NCBI GenBank assembly: GCA_937868485.1
Contig: CALMML010000099.1
Span: 1 to 44,924, forward strand
Source: an uncultured Myxococcales bacterium
Lineage (GTDB): Bacteria > Myxococcota_A > Polyangia > Palsa-1104 > JAEUJZ01
DNA: 44,924 nucleotides
Direction of reading: 5' to 3'
Part shown: positions 41,864 through 44,924 of the stretch, one piece after another
How the letters are laid out: the number at the start of each line of letters is the position of its first letter
How positions within the stretch are numbered: the stretch's first letter is position 1
The notes under the pieces: generated by a model
Told to the model about the DNA's origin: nothing
Database searches by the model: none
What the model saw: the letters and a program-made list of their open reading frames with translations, nothing else
Made by a program: the position numbers and the translations under genes

Positions 41864-43420
41864 CTAGGATGGCAGTGGGACACCCTGACAGGCGCCTCCG
41901 TGACGAGCCACGGTGCCAACGTAGATCGAGCCCGAAAACAGGTAAGGATACGCTTTGTCGTAGCGACTTGGATCTTCGCCGAGCAGGTGCAGCAGGTGCT
42001 TGGGAACAACCTTGGCTTCGACGCGATAGGCGCCTGCACCTCGTGCTGCGGTATCGACGGTGAGCGTGACACCCTGCTGAAGCTGTGCGGCGGTGAGCTT
42101 GGCTTCGCGTACGACCTCGGCGGACGAGCTTCCGGCAGCGACGAACAGAACTTGCAGCGTCTCGATGACTTCATCGGTCGCGTATCCCGTCGGAAGAGGA
42201 GACGGTGCGCGCACAGACAGCTTGGCGCCTGGCTCGACGGAATCACCTAGCTCGGCGCGGGTCTTGTCGGGACGCTCGGCGTAGAAGTCAAAGCCGCTCG
42301 GGACACCCAAGACTTCAAACACGGAAAAGCCGCGACCTTTGGCGAGTGCAGTCGACAAGTCGCTTGGAAGGATCGAGCTTCCCGACGGAACCAGCAAGTA
42401 GTTGGCAAACCAGCGCATCAGGCGACGATAGGAATCACCACGCTCTCCGTCGGCCATCGCGGACTTGAAGGTGTTTTCGTGAATGTCCGATCCAAACGTC
42501 GGAGCCAGTCGATAGCCGGCACCGAGCAGCGCGTTGTAGTGGCTTCGTTCTTTGCTGTTGTCTTCGAGGAAGCCGAGCAGCGCGAGATCCGGCTCGGGTC
42601 CACCTTGTTCGACGGGACGCGCTTCCAGCCACGGAGCCAGACCCGCAAACGCCGCCAGCCCGTCGAGTCCGAGGTGATTTTCGCGAATCCTCGGGTCCAG
42701 GTTGGCATGCAGGTTATAGACTTCCATCCCGTCGAGTCCCGCTGCGGCCAGCGTACACATCCGCGTGAGGTCGCGTGACTCACCGTGCGCTTGCAAGACC
42801 AGCCCTTTGGCGTCGTGAAACGCTTTGACTGCGGCGGGTGTCTCGGCGGACATCGCTTGCTTGCGGGTCGCTTCGGTGTCGCCCAGGTGTCGATGCAGAC
42901 CGACGGGCATCAGCTCATTTTCGCCCCCGACGGTCAGCACCACCGACTGATCGATGGGCTTGCCCGCATCGTCGAGACAGCGCATGCGGCCTCCGACCAG
43001 ATCGCCACCTTCGCGAATGGCTTCGTCGGACAGCGAGGTATCGGTCAGAAACAGCTTGTCCCAGTCGGCTTCGCCCATGTGCGTCGCATGATCGGTCAGC
43101 ATCGCGAAGTCTTGACCCGACATGCAAAGTCCCCGACGGAGACTACGCAGACAAGGTGCGTTTGGCTGGCCTCCAGGCTGCGGGTTTCCGTCACAGGCAT
43201 CATGCGAATACGCCGAGTGAAGGTGAATCAGCCCGCGCACGGGCCGCAGACCGCGCTGCCGAACGGGAAAGTCGATCCGATCGGTTGCGATCTGGGCTTT
43301 TTGCCAGGCAATGCGCGGAGGCGGACTGGGCTGCTGCGCGGGATCGGGCTGTTTTTGGCAGCTGAGCAGGGGCAGAAAAACGGACAGCACAGCGACTGAC
43401 AGTGTGCGCTTGTGGCTCAT
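41864..43420 (-). CDS. PHP-domain metallohydrolase lipoprotein
   Basis: The 518-residue protein has a lipoprotein signal ending in LLSC (Cys21). The PHP fold is visible from its metal-binding motifs: IHLHSAYSHD (His66, His68, His73), LTDHATH (Asp110, His111, His114), a GGENEL Glu, QAHGE, and GSDIHE near the end. The spacing resembles CehA/McbA-type PHP phosphoesterases or DUF3604 proteins. The last 120 residues are a beta-rich domain. The substrate is unknown; a periplasmic phosphodiesterase is plausible. No Shine-Dalgarno precedes the ATG, and TATTGT (43428-43433) lies seven bases before it. The gene is divergent from mnmA with only 57 bp between. Confidence 0.87.
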   Translation of the reverse strand: MSHKRTLSVAVLSVFLPLLSCQKQPDPAQQPSPPPRIAWQKAQIATDRIDFPVRQRGLRPVRGLIHLHSAYSHDACDGNPQPGGQPNAPCLRSLRRGLCMSGQDFAMLTDHATHMGEADWDKLFLTDTSLSDEAIREGGDLVGGRMRCLDDAGKPIDQSVVLTVGGENELMPVGLHRHLGDTEATRKQAMSAETPAAVKAFHDAKGLVLQAHGESRDLTRMCTLAAAGLDGMEVYNLHANLDPRIRENHLGLDGLAAFAGLAPWLEARPVEQGGPEPDLALLGFLEDNSKERSHYNALLGAGYRLAPTFGSDIHENTFKSAMADGERGDSYRRLMRWFANYLLVPSGSSILPSDLSTALAKGRGFSVFEVLGVPSGFDFYAERPDKTRAELGDSVEPGAKLSVRAPSPLPTGYATDEVIETLQVLFVAAGSSSAEVVREAKLTAAQLQQGVTLTVDTAARGAGAYRVEAKVVPKHLLHLLGEDPSRYDKAYPYLFSGSIYVGTVARHGGACQGVPLPS

Positions 43421-43427
43421 GACGCGG

Positions 43428-43469
43428 ACAATAGCCGACTTGCACCGCAGCCAGGAAGAAACCTATGCT
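43428..43469. promoter_or_regulatory. compact divergent promoter region, PHP lipoprotein and mnmA
   Basis: Only 57 bp separate the two start codons. On the minus strand TATTGT (43428-43433) ends seven bases before the lipoprotein ATG. On the plus strand TTGCAC (43440-43445), 18 bp and TATGCT (43464-43469) end eight bases before mnmA. Both arrangements fit leaderless or near-leaderless transcripts. Confidence 0.45.
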
Positions 43470-43477
43470 GCGACCGC

Positions 43478-44602
43478 ATGAGCAAGCGTGAGCGAATCGT
43501 CGTCGCTCTATCGGGCGGTGTGGATAGCGCGACCTGCGCTGGACTTCTCGTCGAAGCGGGTCACGAAGTGGTCGGCATTTCGATGCGGCTGTACAACGCC
43601 AAAGGCACGGTCAGCGCGTCGGGCGGAAGGTGCTGCGGGCCGCGAGACCTGGAAGATGCGCGTGTGGTCTGTGCGCACCTGGGCATTCCGTTTTACGTCG
43701 CCAACTACGAAGAAGAGTTCCAGCGCACGGTGATCGATGACTTCGTGGCGACGTACCAGCGCGGAGAGACGCCGAATCCGTGTGTCCGCTGCAATGAACA
43801 GGTGAAGTTTTTGCCGCTTCTGCATCGAGCGCGGGCGCTGGGGGCGACTTCTTTGGCGACGGGACACTATGCGCAGCTCGATGGAGAGCCCGGAAAGCGT
43901 CGGCTGCGTCGTGGCGTCGATTCGCGCAAAGATCAGTCGTACTTTTTGTTCGGGATGCCGCGCTCGGCGCTCGACTTTGTGCAGTTTCCGCTCGGAGGCA
44001 TGACCAAAGACGAGGTGCGCGTGCATGCGCGGCGGCTGTCTCTGCCGGTGTCGGAAAAGCCAGAGTCGCAAGAGATCTGCTTTGTGCCCGATGGTGACTA
44101 CGCAGCGTTTGTGCAGCGGCAAGGTGTGGCGGTGCAGACCGAAGGCGACATCGTCGATGCGGCTGGGCGCGTGCTCGGACGACACGACGGAGTGCATCAC
44201 TTCACGGTCGGACAGCGTCGAGGACTCGGCTTTGGGCTGGGCACGCCGCAGTATGTGGTGTCGATCGATGCGCTCAAGCGACGGGTGCAGATTGGTCCCA
44301 AAGAGTCGCTCTATTCGCAGCATGCCATCGTGACGGATGTGCGCTGGCTGGGCGATGAGCCGTCGTCGCTCCTGCGCTGTGGGGTGCAGATTCGCTATCG
44401 ACGGGTTCCGCAGCCTGCGACGGTGCGACGAATCGATGAGCGATCCGTATCGGTGCAGTTTGACGATCCCGAGCTGGCGGTAACGCCCGGACAAGCGGCG
44501 GTGTTTTACGACGGGGACGAAGTGCTCGGTGGTGGCTTTATCGCGGATTCATCGACGACGCTGGCTACGACTTGGGCCGCTGAAGCTGCACCCGCACCGT
44601 AA
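43478..44602 (+). CDS. mnmA: tRNA-specific 2-thiouridylase MnmA
   Basis: From ATG 43478 the 374-residue protein matches MnmA. The PP-loop SGGVDSATC spans 12-20. The catalytic Cys lies in NPCVRCNEQVKF (Cys105), the second persulphide Cys in ESQEICFVPDGDY, and HFTVGQRRGLG is present. The C-terminal beta-barrel ends VLGGGFI. It adenylates and thiolates U34 of Lys, Glu and Gln tRNAs, using sulphur relayed from a cysteine desulphurase. The last 20 residues beyond the family core are Ala/Thr-rich, and the gene overlaps the convergent partial gene by 38 bp. The in-frame extension upstream of 43478 lies in the promoter region and is unlikely to be translated. Confidence 0.97.
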   Translation: MSKRERIVVALSGGVDSATCAGLLVEAGHEVVGISMRLYNAKGTVSASGGRCCGPRDLEDARVVCAHLGIPFYVANYEEEFQRTVIDDFVATYQRGETPNPCVRCNEQVKFLPLLHRARALGATSLATGHYAQLDGEPGKRRLRRGVDSRKDQSYFLFGMPRSALDFVQFPLGGMTKDEVRVHARRLSLPVSEKPESQEICFVPDGDYAAFVQRQGVAVQTEGDIVDAAGRVLGRHDGVHHFTVGQRRGLGFGLGTPQYVVSIDALKRRVQIGPKESLYSQHAIVTDVRWLGDEPSSLLRCGVQIRYRRVPQPATVRRIDERSVSVQFDDPELAVTPGQAAVFYDGDEVLGGGFIADSSTTLATTWAAEAAPAP

Positions 44603-44924
44603 CGGCTTCCGGCAGCGGCGTCTGCGTCGCGGTAAACGCTTGGCGCAGACACGCATCGAAGCCCGACCGATAGACCACGTCCGGCGCTTGCGTCAGCTGG
44701 AGCGCTCCACTTCGTTCCAGCCGCAGCGTGGTCGCGTACAGGCCCGCTAGCTCGCCCAGCTCTTTGTCGGCACACAGCCGCAGGAGCTGTTCTTGGCTGG
44801 GGCTTGCGCCTTTGATCACAAACGTACGCTGGAGCTTCGGCGCGCTACGCGGCTTGGCTGCGCTGGCTGGCGGCTTGGCGATCGCAAGTACCCCAGGCGG
44901 GATGGAAAGTACCCCAGGCGGGAT
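44565..44924 (-). CDS. C-terminal part of an unknown protein, cut by the window edge
   Basis: The frame ends with TAG at 44565 and stays open to the last base, so the gene begins outside the window. A GTG at 44819 exists, but the open frame continues in sense through a Lys/Pro/Ala linker into two copies of the seven-residue unit IPPGVL[SA]. The visible 119 residues have the linker (about first 35) and a compact C-terminal domain with two Cys (LRLCADKE and DACLRQAF). This looks like a secreted or periplasmic protein with a C-terminal alpha/beta domain. No family is recognised. Confidence 0.6.
   Translation of the reverse strand: MPPGVLSIPPGVLAIAKPPASAAKPRSAPKLQRTFVIKGASPSQEQLLRLCADKELGELAGLYATTLRLERSGALQLTQAPDVVYRSGFDACLRQAFTATQTPLPEAVTVRVQLQRPKS
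44886..44924. repeat. 21-bp tandem repeat at the window edge
   Basis: AAGTACCCCAGGCGGGAT starts at 44886 and again at 44907, a 21-bp period that keeps the reading frame of the minus-strand gene. The array may continue past the window. Confidence 0.75.

Noticed and set aside
43508-44494. 328-codon minus-strand frame
   Set aside because: It is antisense to mnmA, whose catalytic motifs are all present; the product is His/Arg-rich with no domain.
1-44924. tRNA, rRNA, CRISPR, transposase or prophage features
   Set aside because: I looked for them on both strands and saw none. The direct repeats present are short operator-like or coding repeats.

Overview
The window is GC-rich bacterial chromosome, and its content points to the Myxococcota (deltaproteobacterial myxobacterial relatives). 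Four things suggest this. Two secreted proteins end in tails resembling the MYXO-CTERM signal (Cys, hydrophobic stretch, Arg cluster). The imuA start carries a 17-bp site that fits the Myxococcus-type LexA box as I recall it. There is a Pkn-type Ser/Thr kinase and an FHA protein. Several lipoproteins and secreted proteins have Asp/Leu/Ala/Ser-rich linkers of a kind common in that phylum. I see no rRNA, tRNA, CRISPR array, insertion sequence or prophage. Most of the window looks like ordinary vertically inherited core and accessory genome.

Layout. 0.1-3.4 kb: zinc-ribbon protein, APH-fold (homoserine-kinase-like) kinase, HIT hydrolase and THUMP RNA methyltransferase. 3.4-8.7 kb: a 1,231-residue, roughly ten-helix membrane protein with a periplasmic-binding-like ectodomain, then a convergent FG-GAP/IPT lipoprotein. 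8.8-14.4 kb: the SOS translesion mutasome operon imuA-imuB-dnaE2, with a LexA-type box lying on the imuA start codon. 14.4-18.9 kb (minus strand): dienelactone hydrolase, lytic transglycosylase, zinc anti-sigma factor and ECF sigma factor. 18.9-21.2 kb: a MarR regulator behind a dense field of inverted repeats, and a compact minus-strand operon of an RHH-FHA fusion, a 55-residue membrane protein and a small lipoprotein. 21.2-29.5 kb: an envelope block of outer-membrane barrel, accB and a C-terminally anchored protein, closed by a hairpin terminator, then a large DUF11-type surface protein and a TSP3-OmpA protein.

29.6-36.9 kb: MFS transporter, SDR, rplU-rpmA-obg, Crp/Fnr regulator, glutathione peroxidase, carboxylesterase and PhzF protein. 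37.0-41.0 kb: Ser/Thr kinase, Pro-rich single-pass protein and a repeat-bearing beta-barrel. 41.0-44.9 kb: Cys-rich secreted protein, rhodanese lipoprotein, PHP lipoprotein, mnmA, and a gene cut by the window edge inside a 21-bp tandem repeat.

The main observations beyond gene calling are these. The octamer TTCCGTCG/CGACGGAA occurs at least 34 times by hand count, against about 2 expected from composition, in both orientations and several reading frames. A 6-bp hairpin ahead of rplU holds the Shine-Dalgarno in its loop and abuts the start codon. A LexA-type box straddles the imuA ATG. The PHP domain of DnaE2 has lost its metal-binding histidines. A translationally coupled 55-residue membrane protein lies between the FHA and lipoprotein genes. 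Several genes lack a Shine-Dalgarno and have a -10-like hexamer 6-9 nt before the start, which suggests leaderless mRNAs.
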